This document shows positions 1 to 12,587 of a stretch of 64,000 nucleotides of DNA, one piece after another. Each line of letters begins with the position of its first letter. Position 1 is the stretch's first letter. The stretch covers positions 4,397,001 to 4,461,000 of the forward strand of contig JASXTE010000001.1 of NCBI GenBank assembly GCA_030280995.1. The letters run 5' to 3'. The stretch comes from Hemileia vastatrix (lineage: Eukaryota > Basidiomycota > Pucciniomycetes > Pucciniales > Zaghouaniaceae). The notes beneath the pieces were generated by a model. It made no database searches. It was not told the DNA's origin and saw only the letters and a list, made by a program, of their open reading frames with translations. Both the position numbers and the translations under genes were made by a program.

Positions 1-294
1 GACCAATACGTCCCAGATACCTTCGACCACCTCTTTGGTCTTTGGAATCACCCAATAGTTGGTTTTTGTAAAATCATGTTTGATGTCCGCGTTTTTTGAT
101 AAGGCATCACACGTCACCCGTCTCCAGCGGCAAAACTCACATTTCTGGAAAGGACCTTGTGTCTCTGTGCTTTCAAGACAGAAGCACTCCATTTATTTTC
201 AGGCTGTGCATGCTTGAGAATACTGCCGGGTAATGATTCCACCATCTGCTTTGGGGTGTGGAGGCGTGGGAGTTGGGGTAGGACAAGTCAACAT
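1..294 (-). pseudogene. Antisense accessory gene of chromovirus A, copy 1 (partial, cut by window edge)
   Basis: The minus strand reads from an ATG at 294 towards base 1 and matches the accessory gene at 19711-20663 nearly codon for codon. Both start Met-x-Cys-Pro-Thr-Pro, then a KADGG block, then the cysteine block ending C-EF-C-RWRRV-x-C, then a conserved stretch with KTKEVVE and IWDVL. In this copy the CxxC at the start of the cysteine block is broken: a TGA replaces the second Cys and a TAA follows closely. A TATA box (minus strand, 376-383) lies 89 nt upstream and just inside the LTR. The gag-pol of this copy would be on the plus strand left of the window, so the gene is antisense to it. 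C-x2-C-x6-C with basic residues resembles half of a fungal Zn2Cys6 cluster; DNA binding is an inference. Confidence 0.7.
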
Positions 295-375
295 AGTAAA
301 ATATAAAATAATTAAAGTAAGAATGTAGAGAAAGAAGTGTGGGAAAAATATGTCTCACACTCAACGGAGCTTGCG

Positions 376-383
376 TTTTTATA
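376..383 (-). promoter_or_regulatory. TATA box of the antisense accessory gene, copy 1
   Basis: TATAAAAA on the minus strand, 10 nt from the LTR border at 394 and 89 nt before the ATG at 294. The same box occupies the same position in the intact element A (19611). Promoter function is inferred from position and conservation. Confidence 0.5.
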
Positions 384-393
384 CCCAGACATC

Positions 394-1202
394 TGTCACG
401 CGCCATGTGACACTTGAGGCAAAAGCAGCTCATAAAATTAATAATACAGAGGTCTAAATCCATACTCAAAGCACAGAAAGAAATTATACATAGCAACTGT
501 GACTTTCCTTTGTGTACTCACAATTCAACCGCGCTAGTCTAAACTTTAAATCTAAATTAGTCAATCTCTCAATAATGTGTTTTAGTCTTTTCTTCAATAT
601 TCGACACACAGCACAATAGTTAATGTAATAGTCTGCTAAAAGGTTTATTAAGTATCTGTGGGTTATTAAAAGGGGTAGTGAGCATGGATGGGATGGTTAG
701 TGGAGGATTAAAGGGTTAATGGATGTTAATGAGGAGGGTCCAGGTGTAACAGGTGTAATTTTGGTGGTCTGTGGTGTGCGGAATAATGGATGGGTATGAG
801 GTCAATGCAAGGAGGAGTAATGGATATAAAAGGTGTTTCATTCTGGTTCGATATTCCTTTAGAATTAAATTATAAAACATATGTATAGTTAATAGTGGTA
901 AAGCTTCAGGTTAAATCATTATTATTGTATCTTTCCTTATTTTCTCAGTAATCATTTCTAAATCCTAAATCTTTGATTATTGAGTTTTCAACCCTTTGTG
1001 AGATCTTAAAGAATATTAATATTACTTTTAAATTATATTAGAATTCTTGTCAAACATATCTCAAAGAAGTAGCTTTCCTTTGAGTCATCTTTGAATCACT
1101 TCCTCAAACATTTCCTCTGTGATTCGAAGAAGTTTCTAAACTACTCTCCTCATCTCACTTCCAGGAACACCCTCGACCTTGTGCGTAAGTTGTCTGGTGG
1201 CA
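394..1202 (+). mobile_element. 3' LTR of chromovirus A, copy 1 (diverged)
   Basis: The reverse complement aligns along its whole length with the LTRs at 18828-19600 and 26755-27528. It begins TGTCACGCGCC and ends with TGGCA, a mutated TGACA. The long block before the right end (frames with CCTCGACCTTGTGCG) is clearly shared. At 809 bp it is slightly longer than the 773-bp LTRs and carries many substitutions, so it is older. It abuts a truncated element B at 1203, which suggests that A inserted into B or that a rearrangement joined them. An open frame starting at 1091 runs out of the LTR into B; it is a junction artefact and not a gene. Confidence 0.8.
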
Positions 1203-4200
1203 GGAATAATGATTTATCTACAGTAGAAGATTCTGAGATCATAAGAAATCATGAGGACAGCCTAATTATTATTGCCTCTCACAAGGCATTAGTCTTGATT
1301 AATGGAAATAACATTGAGGTTGTTTTAGATTGTGGAGCTGGAGGAAGTGTAGTATATGAAAAGGCACTTGCTTCAGTGGATCAGGATTATAAATCAAAAC
1401 TTATGCTTATCATTTCTGAGAATTGGAGTGTTTATGGCTCTGTTTTTTCCCCTATTGGTAAATACAAAGCCACAGTATTTTTTAAATATAACCATGGTTT
1501 TGTAAGAGCTATGTGTGATTTTGTAGCTATGAAAAATGATAACTTAAGCAGTTGGTTCATTGTTGGAGCTGATATTTTAACCAAGTATGGCATAAAATTG
1601 AATCCTTTAAACCAATTCTTCACAATGGGGATGAATGGGAAGAGAAAATTTAGGATTTCCTCTCCCAGAAAATTATTAACACCAGGATTGAACACATGTC
1701 ATTCTGTAGTTCAATATAAAGGAAGATCTACAAAAGAAATGCCTGCCCTTTTGTCTGAAATTGACAATGCTTCTTTTGGAGAACAACTTTCTGGTGAGAA
1801 TAAAGATTCCATCATTAAATTGATAAAATCTGTTCCTATGGCCTTTTCTCATGGGTTACATGAATTAGGATTGGTAAAAGAAGAAATGAAGCTTTCATTA
1901 TCTTTCACATTAACAGAAATACCACCTAGTTTAAAGAAGAAGCCTTATCCAGCTTCCCCCACAAAGAGATAAGATATTGAAGACAATATCTCTACCCTTT
2001 TAAACATGAAAAGTATTGAAAAGTTAGTTGAAACACCTAATCATTGTGTTATCTCAACTGTATTAACTTCTTATGAGAAAGATAAAGCCAGGTTATGTGG
2101 TGATTATAGAGCATTAAACACTTAATCTGTTGATGATATCTATCCTTTACCCAGAATTAGCTCTATACATGCTACCTTACTAGGTGATAAATATATCAGC
2201 TGTTTTGATGGTAATAAAGGATATCACCAGGCACCTGTTGAGAAGAATTCCCAGAATTTTCTTATGATTGCTACTCATATGGGTATTTATAAGTATGTTA
2301 GAATGCTGTTTGGCCCCAAAAATGCCCCTTCAGTTTTTCAAAAAGTTATGGATAACACGTTCCATCAGAAAATAATTGAAGGATGGGTGATGGTTTACAT
2401 TGATGATATCATCATATTCTCTAAAACATTTGAGGACCATCTTAACCACCTGTGTAAAGTGTTCTAAAATATGGATGAGATAAATATGAAACTTGCCTAG
2501 AAAAAATGCAAATTTGGTTTTCATTCTTTAAATGTGCTTCATCATGTTGTCTCAGGTTTAAAGATATGTGCTGAATAGAACAAAATGGCAGCCATACAAC
2601 AGGTGAAAGCTCCTACTACAGTTAGAGAGCTTCAGAGTTTTTCAGGAATGTGTGGATACTATAGACATTATATTTAAATTATTAGGTGATAGCATTACCC
2701 CTTACCCAATTAACTAGGAAATATGTTTTTTTTTGTCTGGAACAGTGAAAAACAAGGAGCTTTTGACAATATGAAACATTGTTTTATGTCAGAACCAATT
2801 CTTTTGCTGCCTGACTTTAATCAACAGTTTGATTTATACACTGATGCCAGTTTTATTGGTATTGGTGCTGCTCTTTATCAAAAACAAGTTATGAATGATA
2901 AAGTATCAGAATTAGTTATTTTTTATATTTAATGAACCTTGAGAAATAGTGAATTGAAATATGGTTCAACTCAACTTGAGTGTTTAGCAGTAGTGTGGGC
3001 CCTAGAGAAGCTACATTATTACATGTATGACCAGAAATTTGAAATTTTCTATGGCTTCAGTGCAGTTAAATCTCTCTTAAACTTGAAAACCCCTAACAGA
3101 CAAATGTTCAGATGGCAGCTAGCTGTTCAAGAATATGGAGGGAGGATGACAATAATTCAAAGGGTTGGTATTGTTCACTCAAATGTGGATATGTTATCAA
3201 GGTTACCTTTTCCAAATGATGACTTAAATCCTGCATATGTTCATGAAGATGAAATAGTTCACATTCATGGGATATATGTGGTTTATATGAAGGAAGAGCT
3301 ATTACAGATTATTCTGGATTCATATGATAAAGACACTAACTTAAAAAAGTTATGTACTATATTAAATGATCCAAACAATTCTTCAATACAAGCATTAATT
3401 AAAACCCTCCTACCAAAGTACCAGACTTCTTTGGGAAAAAAAAATTTCAATTGATGAAGAGTACCTCTAATATAGAAGAAAGTTGAGTAATGTTATTGTT
3501 ATTCCTCCTTATATGAAAGAGATCATCTTGAAGATTTGTAATGATGACATATTGACTGGACATTTTGATCTTGAGAAAATTATGATAAGAACTAAGAACA
3601 CTTCTTTTTTGATTAATATTCCTGAAGACACAAATTTATATGTTGAATCCTGTGACTCTTGTCAGAAATCAAAAAGATTAACTGGAAAAAGAGCTGGATT
3701 ATTGCAACATATTGAAGCTCCTGATGCATCATGGCAAATAATAAACATTGACTTTGTAACAGGACTGCCCATTGCTGGGAAAGACAGTTATAACTCTTGT
3801 TAGGTTATGGTGGAAAGATTCTCAAAAATGTGTAAATTTATCCCTTCTCACAAGGATGTTTCCACAAAAGAATTAGCCTTCTTGTGGTGGTCTCATATGT
3901 GTAATACTTCTGGTTTTCCAAAGGCTATAATCTCTGATAGAGACCCTAAATTTACTTCAGAGTTTTGGATGTCTCTGATGTATGTTTGTGGTTGTGATCC
4001 AAAGCTTTCTACTGCCCATCATTCCCAGACTTATGGATTAGTTGAGAGAATAATTCAGACTTTAGAGGACATGATAAGAAGGTATCAGGATTTTGGCTTT
4101 GAGTACAAAGACAATGACAGGTTCACTCAAGATTGGGTCACATTACTTCCGGGGTTAGAATATGCTTATAAAAGCACAGTTCATTCTGTTACTCAAAGAA

Positions 4201-4836
4201 AGCCTTTTGATCTCTGGATGGGATATGTTCCAAATACTCCTGCCCAAATTCTCAATAATAAAATACCTAAATTGGATTTACATCCTGGTGTAAAATATTT
4301 TCTTCAAATGCAACAACTTTGCAGAAGGCATGCTCAAAAATGTATTGAGAAATCTTTTGAATATGAGAAGAAGAGATGGGACAAATCCCATAAAGAGTAC
4401 ACTTTTAAAAAAGGGTGATGGAGTACTGATTTCTACAGTCCACTTCAATTTACAAGGTAATAACAAATTAAATGACCCATTTGTACTTCCATTTGTTGTC
4501 AAAAGAATGGTTGGTTATAAAGCAGTTGAGGTTATCTTGTGCTCTCCATATGAAAGGAAACATCATGGTTTTTCAATATCTCTTCTGAAACCTTACACAT
4601 CCAATAGTGATTTATTCCAAAAAAGGAGGGGAAGACCAAAAAAGACCCCTAATGAAATCACTGAAACAGTAGAAATTGATAAGATTCTAAATTACAGAAT
4701 AATCACTGCTGAAAAAAGTGCTGTATACTTATTGAAATTCAAGAATAAATCTTCTAAATATGATTCTTGGATACCTGGGAAAGAGATACCTAACCTTCCT
4801 ACTCTACTAAAGAAATATAAAAAGAAAAAATCATAG
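1203..4836 (+). pseudogene. Decayed gag-pol of chromovirus B, copy 1 (5' truncated)
   Basis: Translation follows the 1955-codon polyprotein of the intact B element from just before the protease to the C-terminus. Visible in order: a protease whose DTG is changed to DCG (about 1330), the reverse transcriptase YIDD motif (about 2400), RNase H with TDASFIG (about 2840), the integrase zinc finger ending CDSCQKS (about 3650), the integrase core with SDRDPKF and HHSQTYG (3940-4030), and a chromodomain-like tail ending near 4836. Reading is broken by many stops (for example at 1970, 2124, 2465, 3801) and frameshifts (about 3450, 4418). Gag is missing. The product of the intact relative copies the element's RNA and integrates the DNA; this copy cannot. 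Confidence 0.9.
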
Positions 4837-5599
4837 CATTTTTTATTAGTTTTCTTAGAGTGAGGGAGTGTCAGCCAGGCTACTAGACTTACCCAGTAAA
4901 TAATTAATTATTTACTAGAATGGAGCCATGCCTTTATTCTTATTTTATTTATTATATTTATTTTATAACTTAATTACAATAATTTAACTAATGGGAATAA
5001 GTAAGTTAAGTAAATATTTAAATTTGATGTATCTCATATTTTTATTCCCTAACAATGTCCTCATGACAGGTGAGAGGTGAAATAAATATTAATACTAAAA
5101 TAAATAAATAAATAAAATCCAACTTATTTATTTAAAAGTGACATTTACAGAAACTTTGAAATGAAAAAAATAATTTGACATAAACAGTAAATACATTATA
5201 TTAATACACTCTTTATAGAAAAACCTTAATATTTGAAATATTTTATTCTGAAATGTTCTTTTTCTCTCATACTCCAGTATATAGGATTTTTAGCTATGTG
5301 GTTTCTCTCCCTTTTTGCCTATCTAAGGCCTCCCATTTCGGTTTTTTGAATCATCTTTTTACTTGCACACAATTTTATTAATCACCAATAATAACAAATT
5401 TATTTCTACTACTTATTTCTTTAGTATATACATCTACGTAATTATATTCCACCTAAGTAATAATAATAATATAATTCTACCTTTTAATTGAGTGATAAAT
5501 CATAAAGATAATCTTCTACGTACCTTTACTTTGAAATCCTTGAGTATTCACCTGTCACTGCCATTGGACCTCCATTAAATTCTTCTAGACCATTGGGAA
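4837..5599 (+). repeat. Polypurine tract and LTR remnant downstream of B copy 1, then AT-rich sequence without a gene
   Basis: GAGTGAGGGAG followed by TGTCAGCC (LTR start at 4869) matches the polypurine tract/LTR junction of the intact B (minus strand near 45192). After the first ~9 bases the LTR differs strongly from the intact one, so this is a diverged subfamily or a recombined end. The rest to 5599 is AT-rich with no recognisable coding sequence. Confidence 0.55.
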
Positions 5600-7490
5600 C
5601 CATTGACATTTTCCCTTAAATAAGTTGTTTTTTATGCAAAGAAGCACTCAAACCAATAAAACTTGCATTAGTATACAATACAAAAGGCAATTGGAAATCT
5701 GGTAGTCCCAAGAGAGGAGCTGTCATCAAAAATTCTTTCAACTTATCAAAAGCCTTTTGTCTTTCATTGTTCCACATGAAAGCTTCTGATTTCTTTATCA
5801 GTGTGGCCAATGGTGCAGAAATTAATTGGTAGCTCTCTATATATTGTCAATAAAAACCACACATACCAAGAAAAGATTTTAAATCCTTTAAATTTTGAGT
5901 AATTCCAATATTCTTGATTGCAGCCACCTTATTTCGGTCTACACATATTTGTGAGCCAGATACAATATGACCAAGCACTTTTAAAGACTCAAACAGAAAT
6001 TCACATTTTTTCAATGCAAGGGTCATTTTTATTTCATACATCTTCCGAAATACCTTCTTTAAATGGATTAAGTGTTCATCATAAGTCTTAGAGAACACTA
6101 TGATGTCATCAATTTATACCATTAACTATCCCTCAATCATTTCATTATGGAATGTTATATCCATTAATTTCTGAAATACTGAAGGAGCATTTTTTGGTTC
6201 AAATGGCATCCTAACATATTTATATATTTCCATGTGTTGTTACCAAAAGAAAGTTCTGTGAACTCCTTTCAACAGGAATTTTATGGTACCCTTTATTTTC
6301 ATGTAGGAAAATTATTTATTTAGAACCTTGAAGGGTAGCATGTATAGAGGCAATCCTTGGCAAGGGGTAAATATCATATGCTGTAAATATAGTTAATTCT
6401 CTATAATCACCGCTCAGTCTTGTTTTATCTTATTCATTTATAATTAGCACTGATGATATCACACAATATTTTGGTGTAGTTTCAATCTTTTCAATAATTT
6501 TCATGTTTAACAAAATTCCAATATTATCCTCTATGTCTTTTCTCTTCATTGGTGAAGCAGAGTATGGTTACTTTTTAAGACTAGCAGGAATATCATTCAT
6601 TTCACAGGTTAAACTAATCTACATCTCATTATATTTTACAATGCAAAGTTCATTGGTCTCGTGTGCAAAATCCATTGGAAGTCCTTTAATTAAGTCTAAA
6701 ATATTTGTCTTCTCAGCTTCACTTATCTGAGTGCCAAATGATGCTTTTGAAATTTCTGTTTCCAGAATTTCCATCTCATTGGATTCTCTTTCTTTGCAAG
6801 GAATATCTATGACTGAATCAATCTGTAAGACTGTGTTGAAAGATTTTATTTTAAATTTCCTTTTACCATTCATGCCAATTGTAAAATTATTATTAGAAGG
6901 GTCTAATATCACACCAAACTTTGTCAAAATGTCATTTTCAATGATAAAACAGCTACTACAATTAGTATTATTCATTACTACAAAGTCACAAGTTACTCTA
7001 ACACAACCATATTGATGTTTAAATAAAACAGCAGCTTTGTATCTACCAATGGGGTGTAATACTGATCCAAAACCTCTTCAATTTTTACTTTGAAGGGGCT
7101 CAAGCTTTGACATATAATAACTATCAATTTTTTTTAATGTATTAGTAGAAACAACAGAACCAGAAGCTCCTGTGTCCAATACTATATTAACATTTTCTCC
7201 AGAAATTATTTCTGGAACCATGATAGGTGTCATTTTTAAGTTTCAGCTTGTATATCCTTAATGATTTCAGCAACTTCAAAATTCATTAATGATATATTTA
7301 ATCCCATATTTTATATTGGGTTTTAAAATATGGACAAATCATCTTCCAACATACAGACCTCTTTTTCATCACTATATGAGATATTACTATCATAATCACT
7401 TTATTCTTTACTTTCTTCAGTTTCATTTTCAGATTCTTGCTTATAATAAACAATATTTAAATTTTTCTCACATTTTTGACTTTTAACACA
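5600..7490 (-). pseudogene. Decayed pol fragment of chromovirus B, copy 2
   Basis: Read on the minus strand this covers the end of the gag zinc knuckle (7490), the spacer, a protease with DTGA (about 7180), the protease/RT linker (FTIGMNGKRKFKI near 6870), RT, and the start of RNase H with TNASFIG (TDAS changed to TNAS). The RT active-site Tyr codon is a stop (*-I-D-D near 6110). Several further stops and frameshifts are present. The fragment stops abruptly at 5600 and at 7490, where a MITE terminus begins. It lies tail to tail with B copy 1. Confidence 0.85.
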
Positions 7491-7498
7491 AGGCTTAT

Positions 7499-7557
7499 CA
7501 CCACGGAAAATCTGGGGGTGAACTGCTAGCAATCCCCTCTCTTTGAACTCCAGAGTG
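7499..7557 (+). mobile_element. Terminal fragment of a second CACTA-like MITE family
   Basis: Begins CACCACGGAAAATCTGGGGG followed by TGAACTGCTAGCA. The same end occurs in reverse at 28722-28752. The layout (CACCAC, G-run, short palindrome around GCTAGC) is parallel to, but distinct from, the 261-bp family at 7561. No matching opposite end is seen here. Confidence 0.5.
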
Positions 7558-7560
7558 TAT

Positions 7561-7821
7561 CACCACACAATATGGGGGGCGGACTTGCTAGCAAGTCCGC
7601 AACCTTGGACCCAAACTCACCATAGATTGAACACACATTGAGCTATTGATAAAGGAACCATTCAATCAGGGATGAACACCACTCAGCAGAACAGTTTTAG
7701 GTGGGTGTTCAAGTAGAGTTCAGTATGGGTTCAGTATGAGTTCAGTCTGAGTTCCATCTGAGTTCCATCTGAGTTCAGGTTGAGGACTTGCTAGCAAGTC
7801 CACCCCCTATATTGCGTAGTG
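7561..7821 (-). mobile_element. 261-bp CACTA-like MITE, copy 1
   Basis: Terminal inverted repeats: the left end starts CACCACACAATATGGGGGG, the right end is the complement of CACTACGCAATATAGGGGG. Both carry the palindrome GGACTTGCTAGCAAGTCC. It is flanked by TAT at 7558-7560 and 7822-7824, a 3-bp target duplication. CACTA-type termini with 3-bp duplications point to the CACTA (EnSpm) superfamily. There is no coding capacity. Two more copies of exactly this length lie at 25096 and 42451. Confidence 0.85.
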
Positions 7822-8339
7822 TATCTTATTATTCCAGGGTTATTCTCACTTTATAACAATATACAAAATTGTATTGGAAGTACATTTATTCTCAGATTGA
7901 TTATAGACAGAATATCAACTGATTCCAAATTATGCACAATTTGTTCTTCCAGAACTTGATTTTCGTCCTCTGTTGAGAATAAATTGAGCACAAATTGATT
8001 TAACCTAAGCTTATGCATAAATAATAATTCAGGATACTTGTTCCATTAAATTTGATAATAAAATAAAATATTGATGAATTTATATAAAAAAAAATTATTA
8101 TGTAAGATATTAAATTATAATTTTAGGCATCATAGGAGGGCACTTAATAGAACTTAATTATACTATGTGACACCTTAATACTTTATCATGCAGTTTGAAA
8201 CATTCAAAACAAAATGTGTCATGATGGGCAATGAAATTGCTTGGACAGACACTTTCAAAATTAATACTGACCATAATACACAAGTATGAAACTTTGGCAT
8301 CAGTCCAATAAAAGATTTTCCTTCTGATAAATGGATTTT
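7822..8339. other. AT-rich spacer without a recognisable gene
   Basis: No open frame with known motifs and no clear repeat. It separates the MITE from the satellite array. Confidence 0.5.
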
Positions 8340-10165
8340 TCTCAGTTACTCCCTGCTAAAAAGTGTCCTTGTTAGGTTTGTCTGACCTTCAGGGGGGTAA
8401 TTTGGCCACATCAAACTACTTCTATTTCCATGATTGACCAAAACATCATCCTCATTTCCATCTAAAGAGTTGATCTCATCTGACTGTGGCTGATCAAAGG
8501 GGTCCACCACAAGTTTAGCCAAAATTTTGGTGAACACTTTTTTGATGGATAGTGACTAACTGGTGATTTCTGAAATTGTCCACCTTAAGTTAGGCTAAAC
8601 TTCAGGAGGATAAATTTATTATGAATACCAAATTAACTGAAGAATATTTTTGCCCTAGCTACTCTGCATCATAAAAGTGTCCAACTGAGGTTTAGCCATA
8701 ATTCAGGTAGACACTTTTGGAAAGGCACAGTCTGATGGGTTTAATATCTATATATGGTAATAAGTATCAGTTTTTTATCAACATGGAACTAGAATTAATT
8801 TAATATGGCAAAATTTTCAACCTGAAGTTTGGCCAAAATACAGGTGGAATATTTTATGAGGATTACTTGATGAAATGAAGAAGACTTGCAAATACTTTCC
8901 ATCATAAAATTTTCAAACATAAGTTTATCAAAAATTGTGGTGACACTTTTGCCAGATCCAGTCATATGGTATCAACTCTCTATATGGCAATGAGAATAAA
9001 TTTTTAGTCAATCATGGCATTAGAAGTAATTTGATATGGACAAACTTTCTACCAGATTCTTGGCCAAAAATAAGTTGGAAATGTTTATGAGGAATACTAG
9101 ATTAACTAAAGAAGACTTGCACCCTACTACTGTCCATCATAAAAGTGTCCACCAGAAGAATTCTCAAACTTGAGGTTGACACCTTTGGCCTGGTCCAGCC
9201 ATATGGGATCAATTCTGCATATGGAAATGAGGATTTAATTTGGTCAATAATGGTACTAGAAGTAATTTGATATAGACAAAGTGTCCAACTAAATATTGGA
9301 AAAAAATCAGTTGAAAACTTCATTTAGTTTTTCAAAAAATCAAATTAAGTACAATTTTATTCCTGATGATTCCCATTTTATCCAACACCTCTTCTGAGCC
9401 TTGAAAGTAGGCATTTAGCTTGAATTTTTAATTTAATATAAAATCCCTTTTATTCAACCTATTTCTTTTTATCTCTTTTTTTCTTTTAGATATAAATTAA
9501 TTATATGTAAAAAAAATCATTTTCATAATTTTTTACCTGTATTTAATATAATTTTTAAAGGTTCAACATCACCCTGTAAGCATTTGGCACATGTTTTTTT
9601 GCTATACTAATAAAAATAATAATATACTGGTGACAAAAAATTGATCAAATGATAAAATATTAATAAAGCAGAAAGATCAAATACCAGTTGCACTGAAGAA
9701 GAGCTGCACCGTAGATACTCACCATCAAAAAAGTGTCCAGCACAAGTTAAGCCGAACTTGTGCTGGACACTTTTGGTCAGGTGCAGTCATATGAGATCAA
9801 TTCTCTATATGGCAATAAAAAAAATTATTTGATAAAAAACTTCACTAGAAGTAGTTTTATATAGCCAAATTTTCTACCTAGAGTTCATCCAAACCACAGG
9901 TGCATAATTTTTTATCTTTTAAAAAAAAGTCAATTCAGTACAATTTATCCCTGATGGCTCTCATTTGCTTCAACACCTCTACTGGCTTTTGATAGTAGGA
10001 ATATTATTTGGATTTCTTTTTTCATATTTGATCCCTTTAAGTTAATTTTTTATTCCTAATATTGCTTTTGGATATCAATTAATAGGGGGTATCAATGTTC
10101 AGGGATCTGCAATTAGGGATCAGGAATTTTTTTTCCCGGGATCAGACATTATTAATTGCGGAAGA

Positions 10166-10201
10166 TTCTTATCCACTAGCCCCAGGGCTAGTGGATAAGA
10201 A
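10166..10201. repeat. Perfect 17-bp-arm palindrome near the Harbinger left end
   Basis: TTCTTATCCACTAGCCC, a 2-nt spacer, then its exact complement. It lies about 80 bp inside the left terminus. It could be a subterminal binding site or a small nested element; nothing equivalent is seen at the right end. Confidence 0.7.
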
Positions 10202-10412
10202 ATCCACGATAATGCATTATCCTGCCTCTTATACCCCAATTTCCATTCCTAATTCCTGATCCCAAACTCATCTCATCCATGATGGATTTTTAAGAAAGTC
10301 ACATGACTTATAATTGCTGATGCCATCCTTAAGTATTTCCTCACTCTATGCTACTTAATTTTGGTGGCGAACACTTAAGTTTTTTTTTTATCTACACACC
10401 CCAACTGCACAT

Positions 10413-11723
10413 TTGGCGGTGAATTCCCACTTCCCTCATCACTTAACCCTTCCACCGGCAACAATGAAACACCTCTCTACTAGGAAGCTACTTCACTCAA
10501 CAATGAATGCTATCACTTTTCTTTTAGTTCTTTACTATAAATCTGACTCTGATTTGGAAGATGCTTTAGCTTATATGTGTTTTCTTTCCAAAAAGCGTTA
10601 CATCATCACCAGGGGGCCAAATCTTTATCATGATCCCAGATATGATCTGGCCTCCATTCTCAACATTCCTCATTTAAACTTCACACAACTTTTTAGAACT
10701 TCTCCCGATTCTTTCTTCAAACTTTATCAACTCATCTCTGATCATCCTATCTTCCATAACAATTCTCATAACAAACAGCGTAATCCTGCCATCCAACTTG
10801 CTGTTGCTCTATGTCGCTTTGGCTCAAATGGAAATGGTGCTGCCGTAAGACGTTTGGATAATCTCTTTAACATAGGATATGGTACCGTGATATTATACAC
10901 CAAGCGCTGTATGATTGCTATCCTTTCCCTCAAGTCTCAAACTCTTTCTTGGCCAACTCCAGAACAGCGACTTGAATCCTCTCAAGTAATGCAAGCTGAA
11001 GGTTTCCCTGGCTGTATAGGTTTTGTTGATGGCACAACCATCCCTTTGAGTCAAAAGCCTGCTCATGATGGCAACCATTATTTTGATCACAAAAAAAGGT
11101 TTCTTCAAAATCTTCTCCAAGTTCTCATCTTTCACAATCTAACTTTTTATCTTCTTTCTAGATACTCTATTGCCGTTCAACTTGTATGCGATGTCAATTA
11201 AAAATTTATTGCTTTTCACAGTGGCTGCCCTGGATCATGTCATGACTCTTCCGTCTTCCAAAGAATGAGGATTTCTCAATCCCCTGAATCATACTTTGAC
11301 GAATCTCAGTACCTCCTTGCAGACTCAGCATATGCAAGTGGAAAGTACATTATACCTGCTTTCCGTGGTGCAACTTCAGAAAATGACCCCAAAACTAAAT
11401 TTAATTATCACCTTGCACAATCAAGAGTACGAATTGAACATGCTATAGGTATTTTAAAGGGACGATTTTCTAGTCTTCGGGAGCTCAGAATCCAATTTCA
11501 AAAAAAATTGGAGATCAAAACTGCAAATCATTGGATCTTGACTTGCGTAATACTCCACAATATTCTAGCTGATTTGAAGGATGAGTGGAATGATCTTTAT
11601 GAAGAAGAGGATCCTGAACCACCACTGGCACTCCCCTCCCTTGATTCACAAATCATTCAATCAACCGGCATACGCCCCATTATAATGCCAATTACTCTTC
11701 AACATTTCTCTTCACCCTTTTAA
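10413..11723 (+). pseudogene. PIF/Harbinger transposase (HARBI1-like, DDE_Tnp_4), one in-frame stop
   Basis: This would be the nuclease that excises and reinserts the element. A 63-nt intron (11099-11161, GT...AG) splits the DDE domain; removing it restores HKKRYSIAVQLVCDVN, typical of HARBI1 proteins. The DDE triad is visible: D in GFVDGTTI (about 11030), D in LLADSAYASG (about 11320), and E in RIEHAIGILKGRF (about 11440). The frame is continuous for 416 codons (normal family length) except for a TAA at 11199-11201, just after CDVN. The N-terminus has RYIITRGPNLYHDPRYD and an HTH-like region around residues 90-150. The start at 10413 is the first ATG of the frame. Either a single mutation inactivated it or the stop is an assembly error. 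Confidence 0.9.
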
Positions 11724-12071
11724 TTTTTAATTTTTATGTTTTCATACTTTCCAAATGTCCTCTTTGTGTACTTTAATCACTTGGTTTTGTATTTTGGTTT
11801 GTTGCATATTCATTTTTTTTTTTGAATTTACGGTGAATATCTTTTTTTTGGATTGCTCATTGGTTTTCTTTCACTTCCTCAACATGAAATCGCATATTTT
11901 CTTATATCGCATATTTTGTCAGTGATTTTTTTTTTCATTCATCACTCATATCCTTTTCCTATTCTCCTCAAACATCCCTCAAATATTTTGGTTGCATTTA
12001 TTTTCTCAACTCAACTCACCAGGTAGGTCATTTTTTTTCTTTTTTCATGGTTTTTTATTTGCTAATCATGA

Positions 12072-12102
<31 letters not shown>

Positions 12103-12587
12103 TGCTTTTTTTTTGCTTTTTTTTTGCTTTTTTTTTGGGTTTTTTGTTTTTTTTTGTAAGTGCTTCTATTATTTTTGTTCTAGGGTAAACTAATTTTTGT
12201 TTTGCTTTTTTCTCTTTTTTATCTTTTTATTTTTTTGTTTTTTTTTCTCTCCTTCACCTCTCTTTATGATCCTCAAGGCCCCCCTTTTTCCCTCTCTTTA
12301 CCTGTCTCTGACCCCCTTTTTACCCCCTTTTTAGCTGCCTCAAATCCCCCCTTTCCCCCCTCTTTAGGTCCCTCATCACCCCCTTTCCCCTCTTTTTAGG
12401 TGCTTCAATACTCCCCCCTTCCCCTCTCTTTATGTCCCTCAAACCCCCCCCTTCACCTCTCTTTTGGCGCCTCAAACCCCCCCTTCACCTCTCTTTACCC
12501 ACATCAAACCCCCCTTTCCCTCTCTTTAGGCGCCTCAAACACCCCCCTTCCCCCCCTACCTAATCATTATATCCTCCTTTAAACAGA
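11724..12587. other. Intergenic region of the Harbinger element: T-rich microsatellite and pyrimidine-rich degenerate repeats
   Basis: At 12069-12140 a run of T9-GC units forms an 11-bp microsatellite. At 12240-12560 a nearly pure C/T stretch repeats blocks like CCTCAAACCCCCC...CTCTCTTT at roughly 40-bp intervals. Open frames of 60-65 codons here are by-products of the base composition. Confidence 0.7.

Noticed and set aside
10085..10100. The G-rich Harbinger ends and the CAC-G-run MITE ends as one family
   Set aside because: Termini, flanking duplications and subterminal palindromes differ; the MITEs start CACTAC/CACCAC with a GGACTTGCTAGCAAGTCC palindrome that is absent from the Harbinger ends.
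12202..12582. Pro/Ser-rich frames in the Harbinger interior
   Set aside because: Composition artefact of a C/T-rich degenerate repeat.
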